Assembly (NCBI GenBank): GCA_001897435.1
Contig: MKSV01000003.1
Span: 495,393 to 559,392, forward strand
Length of the DNA stretch: 64,000 nt
Source: Acidobacteriales bacterium 59-55
GTDB lineage: Bacteria > Acidobacteriota > Terriglobia > Terriglobales > Acidobacteriaceae
Direction: 5' to 3'
Within the stretch, counting starts at the first letter, position 1, and the number at the start of each line of letters is the position of its first letter. A model generated the notes under the pieces. It did no database searches and was not told the origin of the DNA. It worked only from the letters and a program-made list of their open reading frames with translations. Both the position numbers and the translations under genes were made by a program. Shown here in pieces: positions 18,342 through 27,132 of the stretch.

Positions 18342-18737
18342 ATGCCGACCGACCCCCTCAGCACGACCTTCGCCGCACTCGCCGATCCCACCCGCCGCGC
18401 TATCCTCGCGCGGCTCGCCCTCGGCGAAACCTCCGTCAATCAGCTCGCCGAGCCGTTTGAGATCAGCCTTCCCGCCGTCTCCCGCCATCTCAAGGTACTC
18501 GAACGGGCGGGCCTCATCTCGCGCACCCGCGAGGCCCAATGGCGTCCCTGCAAGCTGAATCCCACCCAGTTGAAGACCGCCGCCGAGTGGCTCGACTACT
18601 ACCGCAAGTTCTGGGAAGAGAGCTTCGACCGGCTCGACGACTACCTCCGGAACCTGCAAGCCTCGCAAGCCAAAACCAAGCTCAAAGCCGAACCCAAGGA
18701 GAAGCACCATGCCCGCAACAGCCCCCGCACGCACTAA
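18342..18737 (+). CDS. ArsR/SmtB-family transcriptional regulator
   Basis: A 131-residue winged-helix regulator. It begins MPTDPLSTTFAALADPTRRA, the classic 'ALADPTRRAILxxL' start, with the recognition helix in SVNQLAEPFEISLPAVSRHL and KVLERAGLISRTREAQWRPC. No metal-binding ELCVCDL-type Cys motif is present, so it is unlikely to sense metals. The C-terminus is long and Lys-rich. It belongs to the subgroup paired with AHSA1/SRPBCC genes, and its end overlaps the downstream AHSA1 gene by 29 nt, implying translational coupling. A consensus TTGACA promoter and an inverted repeat lie upstream. Confidence 0.88.
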   Translation: MPTDPLSTTFAALADPTRRAILARLALGETSVNQLAEPFEISLPAVSRHLKVLERAGLISRTREAQWRPCKLNPTQLKTAAEWLDYYRKFWEESFDRLDDYLRNLQASQAKTKLKAEPKEKHHARNSPRTH

Positions 18738-19692
18738 CCATCAGGCTACCGTTCCAGGCAGCCGCGAACTCACATTCACCCGCGACTTCAACGCGCCGCG
18801 CGACCTCGTCTTCCGCCTCTGGACCGACGCCGAGCACATCTCCAACTGGTGGGGACCCAACGGCTTCACCACCACCACGTATCGAATGGATGTCCGCCCC
18901 GGCGGCCTCTGGCGCTTCACCATGCACGGCCCCGACGGAACCGACTACGCCAACAGCATCGTCTATCGCGAGATCGTCGAACCGGAATACATGACGTACG
19001 ATCACTACGCGGGCGACGAGACCGCGCCTCCGCACTTTCACGCGACCGTCACCTTCACCAGCACCGAGGGCAAGACTCGGGTCACCCTGAACCTGCTCTT
19101 TCCGTCTGAGGAAGAGTTCAACATTGCCCGCGCCCACGGAGCCATCGAAGGCGGCCAACAGACGCTTGCCCGCTTCGAGCAGCAGCTTGCCAGGTCGCTC
19201 GCAGCGGAGCCCGTGCTTTACGATCTTTCCATTACCCGCGTCTTCGATGCACCCCGCGCACTCGTCTACGAGGCCTTCAGCAATCCTGAGCACTCTAAAA
19301 AATGGATGGGCCCTCGCGGCTTCACCGCCACCCACTTCGAGCAGGACGCGCGCCCCGGAGGCACGTGGCGCGCCTGCCTTCACCAGACCGGTGAGTGGGG
19401 AGGCCAGACCTACCCCGACCTCTGGCAGGGCGGCGTCTTCAAAGAGATCGTGCCGCCCGAGCGCATCGTGTATACCTTCGCCTGGGAGGGACAGGGCGGC
19501 CAATCGACCCGCGAAACGCTCATCACCCTCCGCTTCACCGAGGTCGAGGGCAACCGCACTCGAATGGACTTCCACCAGGCATTCTTCGATTCCCTCGGCG
19601 AGCGCGACGGCCACAATACCGGCTGGAACAGCAGCTTCGACCGCCTGAACGATTACGTCAAGGAGAACAGCCGGCAGCTCGCGACGCTCTGA
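18709..19692 (+). CDS. Tandem AHSA1/SRPBCC-domain protein
   Basis: A 327-residue protein with two AHSA1 (SRPBCC) domains. The first (about residues 18-150) starts LTFTRDFNAPRDLVFRLWTDAEHISNWWGPNGF; the second (about 172-320) starts LSITRVFDAPRALVYEAFSNPEHSKKWMGPRGF. Both have the 'DAPRxLVFxAxTxPExxxxWxGP' signature and the later RPGGxWR segment, so the gene arose by internal duplication. The fold makes a deep hydrophobic ligand-binding cavity; the ligand is unknown. It overlaps the ArsR-family gene by 29 nt in a different frame, the standard arrangement of this regulator-effector pair. Confidence 0.85.
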   Translation: MPATAPARTNHQATVPGSRELTFTRDFNAPRDLVFRLWTDAEHISNWWGPNGFTTTTYRMDVRPGGLWRFTMHGPDGTDYANSIVYREIVEPEYMTYDHYAGDETAPPHFHATVTFTSTEGKTRVTLNLLFPSEEEFNIARAHGAIEGGQQTLARFEQQLARSLAAEPVLYDLSITRVFDAPRALVYEAFSNPEHSKKWMGPRGFTATHFEQDARPGGTWRACLHQTGEWGGQTYPDLWQGGVFKEIVPPERIVYTFAWEGQGGQSTRETLITLRFTEVEGNRTRMDFHQAFFDSLGERDGHNTGWNSSFDRLNDYVKENSRQLATL

Positions 19693-19697
19693 TGGCG

Positions 19698-19738
19698 GCA
19701 GGCCGCACCGTCCGGCATGTTGCGACGGTGCGGCCTGC
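19698..19738. terminator. Perfect 15-bp hairpin between convergent genes
   Basis: GCAGGCCGCACCGTC pairs with GACGGTGCGGCCTGC around an 11-nt loop, 6 nt after the AHSA1 stop and facing the DUF5715 gene. No T-tract follows; it probably serves as a bidirectional terminator. Confidence 0.6.
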
Positions 19739-19761
19739 GGCGGAGTTGCAGGATCAGGAAG

Positions 19762-20841
19762 CTATTGAATTGCGGTTGCCAGCGTGCTGGCTTCGCTGTG
19801 GCGGTGCGTAGCGACATCGCGCTTGGGCGTGACAGACGGCGGCAGGTACTTTTTGTACACGCTGATGTGGAAGCAGGCCTGCTGGAATTCCTCCTCCACG
19901 TCGATCTTGCCCTCCTGAATCAGAGGGAGAAGGTAGCCGCGCATCCAGGCGACCTCTGTCCGCGAGAGGCCGTGCTTGGCGATGTCGATGGCCTGTCCGG
20001 TGAGATGAGGCGACGCGGTATCGCCTTCCGCCGGCGCGGCATTGCCATTGACCCGTATCAGCCGCTGTTGGAACTCGACCGTGCGCACGGCGGAGTTGAC
20101 CTGGAGCGGGGTGTGGAAGCGAGCATAGTGAGCGCGCGCCATGTTGGCGAGAAAGCGTGCCGTCCAGGGACGGCAGTAGCGGCGATCCGCGGGCAGGCGG
20201 TCATCGACCTGTAGGCTGTAGTTGACGGGCAGCGGAACCAGCATCCGCTTGTCGCGCATGTCGAGCAGGTCTGCCTTGTTCTGGATGCGGTCGAGTCCCT
20301 CGCGGTCGGCGACCTCGTTCTGGCGCACGAGGATCTCATGAGATCCCTTGAGAGGCGGGGGCACAATCAGGCGGCCGCGCTTGTTGTAGAGCGTGGGTAG
20401 AACAGCCGGAATCGCCGCCTCTTCTACTCCGCTGTGCGAACCGCTCGCCTTCTGCGTGGCGGCAGGTTCAGCGGCGCGCGGCGCAGTCTCCTTTTCGCCG
20501 GCAGCTTTGAGGAAATCTGCGGATTTGGCCTTGCGATGCGCGGTTGCAGATACGCTGCGCCGCCGCACGGCAGACCGGCGCCTCACAGCTTTCGTCTTTC
20601 GAGTCACGGGACGCCGCGTTTTGGAATGCGAGCGAACCCGGGCGGCGCGTGCGGTTGTCGATCTCTTCGAACGATGGGCAGAGGTCTTCCGGACCTTCGC
20701 CGTTGCCTTCTTGTGCGTGTGCGCAACAGCCGTTGCCTTGCGGGCATGGCGATGCGCAGTCGTGGCAAGGAGGGTGGCAGGTAGCAGAAACAGGACTGCA
20801 AGCGCCAGAAAGGCCGGAAGTGGAGCGTTCAACCGCATCAT
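19762..20841 (-). CDS. Secreted DUF5715-family protein with a basic N-terminal region
   Basis: A 359-residue protein. A signal peptide (LPAFLALAVLFLLPATLLA) is followed by about 80 residues very rich in K, R, A and S (for example KATAVAHTHKKATAKVRKTS), a likely wall- or nucleic-acid-binding linker. The C-terminal domain (about 190-340) contains RFHTPLQVNSAVRTVEFQQR and SPHLTGQAIDIAKHG, with HxxGxAxD geometry, and FHISVYKKYLP, the pattern of DUF5715 and of M15-like LD/DD-peptidase-related domains that bind Zn through His, Asp, His. A peptidoglycan peptidase role is inferred. It converges on the AHSA1 gene with a perfect hairpin between them. Confidence 0.7.
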   Translation of the reverse strand: MMRLNAPLPAFLALAVLFLLPATLLATTAHRHARKATAVAHTHKKATAKVRKTSAHRSKRSTTARAARVRSHSKTRRPVTRKTKAVRRRSAVRRRSVSATAHRKAKSADFLKAAGEKETAPRAAEPAATQKASGSHSGVEEAAIPAVLPTLYNKRGRLIVPPPLKGSHEILVRQNEVADREGLDRIQNKADLLDMRDKRMLVPLPVNYSLQVDDRLPADRRYCRPWTARFLANMARAHYARFHTPLQVNSAVRTVEFQQRLIRVNGNAAPAEGDTASPHLTGQAIDIAKHGLSRTEVAWMRGYLLPLIQEGKIDVEEEFQQACFHISVYKKYLPPSVTPKRDVATHRHSEASTLATAIQ

Positions 20842-20922
20842 GTTTTGAGAGGCGCGGAACGCCAGAGCAATTCCTACCTTAGAGAGTCTTCAGGGAAAGT
20901 ATAAGTAATCAGGTGGGTTCCG

Positions 20923-20928
20923 TATACT
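20923..20928 (+). promoter_or_regulatory. Putative -10 (TATACT) of the cytochrome c gene
   Basis: TATACT lies 25 nt before the ATG at 20954, with AAGGA as the ribosome binding site between. No clear -35 is seen. Confidence 0.35.
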
Positions 20929-20953
20929 AGTCGGTAAACAGGGGCAAGGATCA

Positions 20954-21367
20954 ATGAGGAGGCTGGCGGTTCTGGGAGCGATGAGTCTGGCTTTACTGGT
21001 GTGGGGATGCGAAGCCGGACCCGAGGACAACCAGCCGCCGCGAACCGACTACTACTCCACCACGGTGCAGCCGATCTTCCGCAAGAACTGCTATCGCTGC
21101 CATGGAGGGATGAACCATCGCGGCGGCCTGAGCCTGGCCACGCGGGCCGGCGTTCTGAAGGGCGGCGATAAAGGCCGGGTGGTGATTCCGGGCGATCCGG
21201 CCAACAGCACGCTGGTCGAGTCGATCCGGCACGAGGGACAGGACAAGAACCCGAAGGTGAAGCCGATGCCGTCGAAGGGGCGCAAGCTCTCCGACGCCGA
21301 CATCGCCATCGTGGAAGGGTGGGTGAAGGCCGGGGCGATCATGCCGGAACACGTGCCCAAGCCGTAG
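20954..21367 (+). CDS. Mono-heme cytochrome c-like lipoprotein
   Basis: A 137-residue protein. The leader ends in a lipobox LLVWGC, so Cys19 is probably lipidated. The heme site is CYRCH (Cys46, Cys49, His50) in STTVQPIFRKNCYRCHGGMNHRGGLSL, the planctomycete-type (PSCyt1-like) cytochrome c pattern, where 'Y.Tx.I.x.C.xCHG' is typical; Met in KPMPSKGRKLSD is a candidate sixth ligand. ADIAIVEGWVKAGA is the usual closing helix. These domains are often attached to sugar-acting or sensor proteins; here it is stand-alone. A TATACT hexamer and an AAGGA ribosome binding site lie upstream. Confidence 0.85.
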   Translation: MRRLAVLGAMSLALLVWGCEAGPEDNQPPRTDYYSTTVQPIFRKNCYRCHGGMNHRGGLSLATRAGVLKGGDKGRVVIPGDPANSTLVESIRHEGQDKNPKVKPMPSKGRKLSDADIAIVEGWVKAGAIMPEHVPKP

Positions 21368-21404
21368 GGCTGGCGCTTCCAGTCAATGGCATCAACAGGC
21401 AATG

Positions 21405-21465
21405 GCGAAATACAGGGGTCTCTCCGCTGCGGCGGCAAAAAGCGCCGCCTTCGGTCGAGATGACG
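21405..21465 (+). repeat. GAAATACAGGGG...GAGATGACGT palindromic repeat, copy 2
   Basis: Starts CGAAATACAGGGGTCTCTCC, central GGCGGC/GCCGCC hairpin, ends CGGTCGAGATGACGT. It lies in the relA/spoT-cytochrome gap. Confidence 0.85.
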
Positions 21466-21517
21466 TTCGTTTGGGGACTGATCGAGAGAAGGTCGTTGGT
21501 GGGCCGAGGAAAAAGTC

Positions 21518-21569
21518 ACGTCATCTCGACCGAAGCGCAGCGCAGTGGAGAGACCCCCGTAATTTTGCC
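21518..21569 (-). repeat. Inverted copy 3 of the GAAATACAGGGG repeat
   Basis: The reverse complement of the family: ACGTCATCTCGACCGAAGCG at one end and GGAGAGACCCCCGTAATTTT at the other. It forms an inverted pair with copy 2, 53 nt away. Confidence 0.8.
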
Positions 21570-21642
21570 TTGACTCCCTCGTCCATCCATCTCGCATGAA
21601 CAAGACACTCATCTCGGGATTCCCATCAACAGGGAAAATGAA

Positions 21643-24120
<2,478 letters not shown>

Positions 24121-24125
24121 AGGAC

Positions 24126-24131
24126 ATTATA
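24126..24131 (-). promoter_or_regulatory. TATAAT -10 five bases before the relA/spoT start
   Basis: On the minus strand TATAAT is followed by GTCCT and then the ATG at 24120. Transcription starting at the usual distance would begin at or next to the A of the start codon, giving a leaderless mRNA. Confidence 0.55.
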
Positions 24132-24185
24132 GGCTGCTCCGTCAAGCCCTTCACCGGAGTCGGCGGCGCTTGCCGCCACAAACTT

Positions 24186-24241
24186 ACGTCATCTCGACCG
24201 GAGGCCCGCAGGGCCGTAGCGGAGAGACCCCTGTATTTTGT
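24186..24241 (-). repeat. Inverted copy 4 of the GAAATACAGGGG repeat
   Basis: ACGTCATCTCGACCGGAGGC ... GGAGAGACCCCTGTATTTTG, with a GGCCCGCAGGGCC hairpin in the middle. It lies immediately upstream of the relA/spoT promoter. Confidence 0.8.
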
Positions 24242-24306
24242 CGGGTTTTCCTTGCGCGATTCCAATTTTGGGCAGTGCCCCGCCAGCTATATAAAACACA
24301 CAAAAG

Positions 24307-24423
24307 CGAATACAGGGGTCTCTCCACTCCGCTTCGCTCCGGTCGAGATGACGTGGTTTTGAGTTGGGTTGCGGTCGAAATGACCTGCGTTCCATTGCTG
24401 CGGCACACCGGCCGAGATGACGT
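24307..24423 (+). repeat. Copy 5 of the GAAATACAGGGG repeat plus truncated tails
   Basis: A full copy at 24307-24354 (CGAATACAGGGGTCTCTCCA ... GGTCGAGATGACGT) is followed by two tail-only fragments, about 24372-24389 (CGGTCGAAATGACCTGCGT) and 24409-24423 (CGGCCGAGATGACGT). This looks like tandem decay or growth of the element. Confidence 0.7.
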
Positions 24424-24519
24424 GGTTTCATAGTTTCTGGACAGGTTCTAAGATAATGCCGGGGCGGTAAAACTGCGCTCCCTTTACCCGATCACAGCCA
24501 GACCACAGTCAGGACCGCC

Positions 24520-25596
24520 ATGAGACTACTTTCAGGATTGATTCTTCTCTCCGCGCTTGCTCTTCCCGCCTTTCCACCGGCAGCGATCGCCCAAAGCGCT
24601 GCCCCCACTGCCGCTCAGGCTGCGGACACCTTCCACAATCCCCTGCTGCCGACCGGCCCCGATCCCTGGGTCGTCACCCGCAACGGCTTCTTCTACTACA
24701 TGAACACCACCGGGAAGAACCTGACCATCTGGAAGACCCGCGACATCACCGATCTCGCGCATGCGCAGAAGAAGATTGTGTGGACACCTCCCGCGACCGG
24801 ACCCTACTCGCACGACCTCTGGGCGCCGGAGCTGCACTTCCTCGACGGCAAGTGGTATATCTACTTCGCCGCCGACGCCGGTCAGAACGAGTCGCACCGC
24901 ACCTATGTCGTTGAAAATGCTTCGCCTGACCCGCTTGAAGGCACATGGACCTTCAAGGGCAAGGTCGCCGACGCGACCGACAAGTGGTCCATCGACTCCT
25001 CCGTCTTCGAAGACAAGGGCCAGAAGTACATGGTCTGGTCCGGCTGGGAGGGCGACACCGACGGCGAGCAGCGCATCTACATCGCCCATATGAAGAATCC
25101 GTGGACCATCGACTCGAAGCGAGTCATGATCTCCTATCCCCAATACCCCTGGGAGCGTGTCGGCGACCTGCCCGACCGTCCGGCCATGCCGCATGTCAAC
25201 GTAAACGAAGGCCCGGAGATATTGCAGCACGGGCAGGACATCTTCCTCGTCTACTCCGCCTCCGCCTGCTGGACCGACTACTACGAGCTGGGCGTAGCCC
25301 GGACGAGATCCGGCGCGAACCTCCTCGACGCTGCCTCGTGGAAGAAGTTCGACCATCCCTTCTTCAAACAGGACCGCGACGCGGAGGTCTTCGGCCCCGG
25401 CCACAACGGTTTTTTCAAATCGCTCGATGGCAAGGAAGACTGGATCATCTACCACGCCAACCCCGGCCCCAATCAAGGCTGCGGCGGCCACCGCTCGCCG
25501 CGGATCCAGCCCTTTACCTGGAACGCCGACGGCACGCCGAACTTCGGCAGGCCGATCTCGACCGGAATCGCGATCAAGAAGCCCTCGCACAACTGA
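24520..25596 (+). CDS. Secreted glycoside hydrolase family 43 protein
   Basis: A 358-residue protein with a signal peptide (MRLLSGLILLSALALPAFPP, cleavage near AIAQS). The five-bladed propeller of GH43 is indicated by NPLLPTGPDPWVV (catalytic base Asp), DLWAPELHFLDGKWYIYFAAD, SIDSSVFEDKGQKYMVWSGW (the pKa-modulating Asp region) and NVNEGPEILQHGQDIFLVYSAS (catalytic acid Glu). Family members cleave alpha-L-arabinofuranosyl or beta-xylosyl links in hemicellulose; this one resembles secreted alpha-L-arabinofuranosidases. It appears to act alone outside the cytoplasm; no transporter or regulator gene adjoins. Confidence 0.88.
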   Translation: MRLLSGLILLSALALPAFPPAAIAQSAAPTAAQAADTFHNPLLPTGPDPWVVTRNGFFYYMNTTGKNLTIWKTRDITDLAHAQKKIVWTPPATGPYSHDLWAPELHFLDGKWYIYFAADAGQNESHRTYVVENASPDPLEGTWTFKGKVADATDKWSIDSSVFEDKGQKYMVWSGWEGDTDGEQRIYIAHMKNPWTIDSKRVMISYPQYPWERVGDLPDRPAMPHVNVNEGPEILQHGQDIFLVYSASACWTDYYELGVARTRSGANLLDAASWKKFDHPFFKQDRDAEVFGPGHNGFFKSLDGKEDWIIYHANPGPNQGCGGHRSPRIQPFTWNADGTPNFGRPISTGIAIKKPSHN

Positions 25597-25629
25597 CGAG
25601 GGCCTACCGAAGTTCGAGAGGTAATTCGA

Positions 25630-25667
25630 GCAAAACGCGGATTCCCTTCGGGAATGACAAAGCAAAG
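25630..25667 (+). repeat. ATTCCCTTCGGGAATGAC short hairpin repeat, copy A
   Basis: GCAAAACGCGG is followed by ATTCCCTTCGGGAATGACAA, a 6-bp hairpin with a short TTCG-containing loop. A near-identical copy lies at 26590; the two flank the gene at 25749-26408. Confidence 0.75.
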
Positions 25668-25748
25668 AAAGCTGCCCTGAGAGGAATCGCTCTAGGGAGC
25701 TTCTGATTTAATTCCGGTTCGTCGGAGGCTCCCTGACCGAGGTTCAGA

Positions 25749-26408
25749 CTAGTGAGAAGCGGGGGCAGCGGTCTGCGGCTTGGCGGTTTTCGCAGCGGGC
25801 TTCGTCGTCTTTCTGCGGGCCCTGCGCTTCTTCACCGGCGCGGCAGGCGGGCAGACGGCCGGAGCCGGTGCAGGCGGGATAGCCCGCACGGCAGCCTGCA
25901 GGCTATGCACCTGCTGCTCCCGCGCGAGCGCGGCAGCCTGGATGCGGTCGCCGAGAGCACGCCGCGCTGACTCCAGCTTTCCCCTCGCCTCTTCGAGCGC
26001 CGATCTCTGATCCCCCGGCGCGGAGAGCCTGCCCGCTTCGGCGACGCGAAGCACCACATCGTACAGCGCCTCGATGTTGCGATAGGCCGGAAGCACCTGC
26101 GTCACCGATGCCGGCGCTCCATCGGCTGTCGCCAGCAGTTGCGGCAGCGTGGCGTCCAGATCGCGGCGGATGGAGCTGATATTGGCCGCAGCCTCGTCGC
26201 GCACCGCGTCCGACGCCTTCCACTTGTCCGGACGCAGGGTGCCGATCGCCTGATCCAGAAGATCCAAAGCCGGCTGCATGATCGCCGACGGCGCAGGCTG
26301 AACCCCGGCGGCGGCTGCCTGCGGAGCAACAGCAGGCTGCTGCGCTGCGTAGGCGGCACACGATCCGCAGAAGATGGCGATAAGAAGAGCGGGAGAGAGA
26401 AGGCGCAT
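25749..26408 (-). CDS. Secreted Ala-rich protein of unknown function
   Basis: About 219 residues from the ATG at 26408 (MRLLSPALLIAIFCGSCAAY). GGAAG 8 nt upstream favours this start over the ATG at 26423. A signal peptide is followed by helical segments rich in A, L, R and D (AAANISSIRRDLDATLPQLLA, GRLSAPGDQRSALEEARGKLESARRALGDR), reading like a periplasmic coiled coil, and the protein ends in a basic Ala/Lys/Pro tail (KKRRARRKTTKPAAKTAKP). I do not recognise a family. It is flanked on both sides by copies of the ATTCCCTTCGGGAATGAC repeat. Confidence 0.6.
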   Translation of the reverse strand: MRLLSPALLIAIFCGSCAAYAAQQPAVAPQAAAAGVQPAPSAIMQPALDLLDQAIGTLRPDKWKASDAVRDEAAANISSIRRDLDATLPQLLATADGAPASVTQVLPAYRNIEALYDVVLRVAEAGRLSAPGDQRSALEEARGKLESARRALGDRIQAAALAREQQVHSLQAAVRAIPPAPAPAVCPPAAPVKKRRARRKTTKPAAKTAKPQTAAPASH

Positions 26409-26589
26409 AGAGTTTGCTTCCATAGTGAGGTTTGTGCCCCTGCCGTCCGGCCAAACACACCTTGGCAAAGAGGGAGATCGCGGGCACTCAGTTTGATGCT
26501 ACTCCGGACCTGCTTGAAGATCCGGAGCGGCGATCTTCGGTTCCCACGAATAGAGCGGTTCTTCTCCAGACAGAGCCTTGGGGATGCAA

Positions 26590-26626
26590 GCAAAACGCAG
26601 ATTCCCTTCGGGAATGACAAACAAAG
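26590..26626 (+). repeat. ATTCCCTTCGGGAATGAC short hairpin repeat, copy B
   Basis: A direct copy of the repeat at 25630 with one difference in the conserved 32 bases (GCAAAACGCAG instead of GCAAAACGCGG). It lies 960 bases downstream in the same orientation. Confidence 0.75.
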
Positions 26627-26633
26627 GAAGACG

Positions 26634-27023
26634 TCAGAAACGATGAATTCTGCCGCGCAGCTTGTTGATCTCGCGCCGGTCGCGCTTCGACGGCCGTCCT
26701 TCTGCCACGGCACCGGCGCGCATCATCTCCCTGCGCTCCTCAGCCGCCTTGAGGCGCAGTTCACGGCTCTCGTCCGTCTCCCGATAGAACGTCTGCGCCA
26801 CCGCCGCCGGGCCTCGGATCTCGCTCAGCAGCAGAACCTCGATGAGAAACTCGCCCGCATCGTTCTTGACTCGGAGGCTGTCGCCGACGCGCACCTCCCG
26901 GGCGGGCTTGGCGCGAAGGCCGTTGGACTCGATGCGGCCCAGGTCGCACGCCGTTGAGGCCAGCGCCCGCGTCTTGAAGAACCGGGCGGCCCAAAGCCAC
27001 TTGTCCATCCGTACAACGCTCAT
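26634..27023 (-). CDS. hslR: S4-domain RNA-binding protein, Hsp15-like
   Basis: A 129-residue protein. It begins MSVVRMDKWLWAARFFKTRA, matching the Hsp15 (HslR) signature 'RLDKWLWAARFFKTR', followed by the S4 fold (ASTACDLGRIESNGLRAKPAREVRVGDSLRVKN). The C-terminal half is a charged helix (LRLKAAEERREMMRAGAVA) ending GRPSKRDRREINKLRGR, as in Hsp15. The family binds stalled 50S subunits carrying peptidyl-tRNA and helps recycle them. The start is ATG at 27023; the open frame upstream runs into a palindromic repeat and is not coding. Confidence 0.88.
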   Translation of the reverse strand: MSVVRMDKWLWAARFFKTRALASTACDLGRIESNGLRAKPAREVRVGDSLRVKNDAGEFLIEVLLLSEIRGPAAVAQTFYRETDESRELRLKAAEERREMMRAGAVAEGRPSKRDRREINKLRGRIHRF

Positions 27024-27067
27024 GCTCGATTCCCGTTGAGGCCCGGCCTTTTTTCTTGCCTGGGTGC

Positions 27068-27104
27068 CCCATGTCCCGATCTTGTCCCTATTCTGGGACA
27101 TGGG
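27068..27104. repeat. GGTGCCCCATGTCCC palindrome, intergenic copy
   Basis: CCCATGTCCC (27068-27077) pairs with GGGACATGGG (27095-27104), preceded by GGTGCC. It belongs to the same palindrome family that has inserted three times in rnr, here in the gap between hslR and acnA. Confidence 0.8.
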
Positions 27105-27132
27105 CCTGCCGCACTCTCATCCTCAGGTTCGG

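Noticed and set aside
21319..21573. Small open frames in and around the palindromic repeats (STEAQRSGETPV-like peptides)
   Set aside because: They are translations of the repeat element itself, recurring wherever the repeat lies and with no upstream ribosome binding site.
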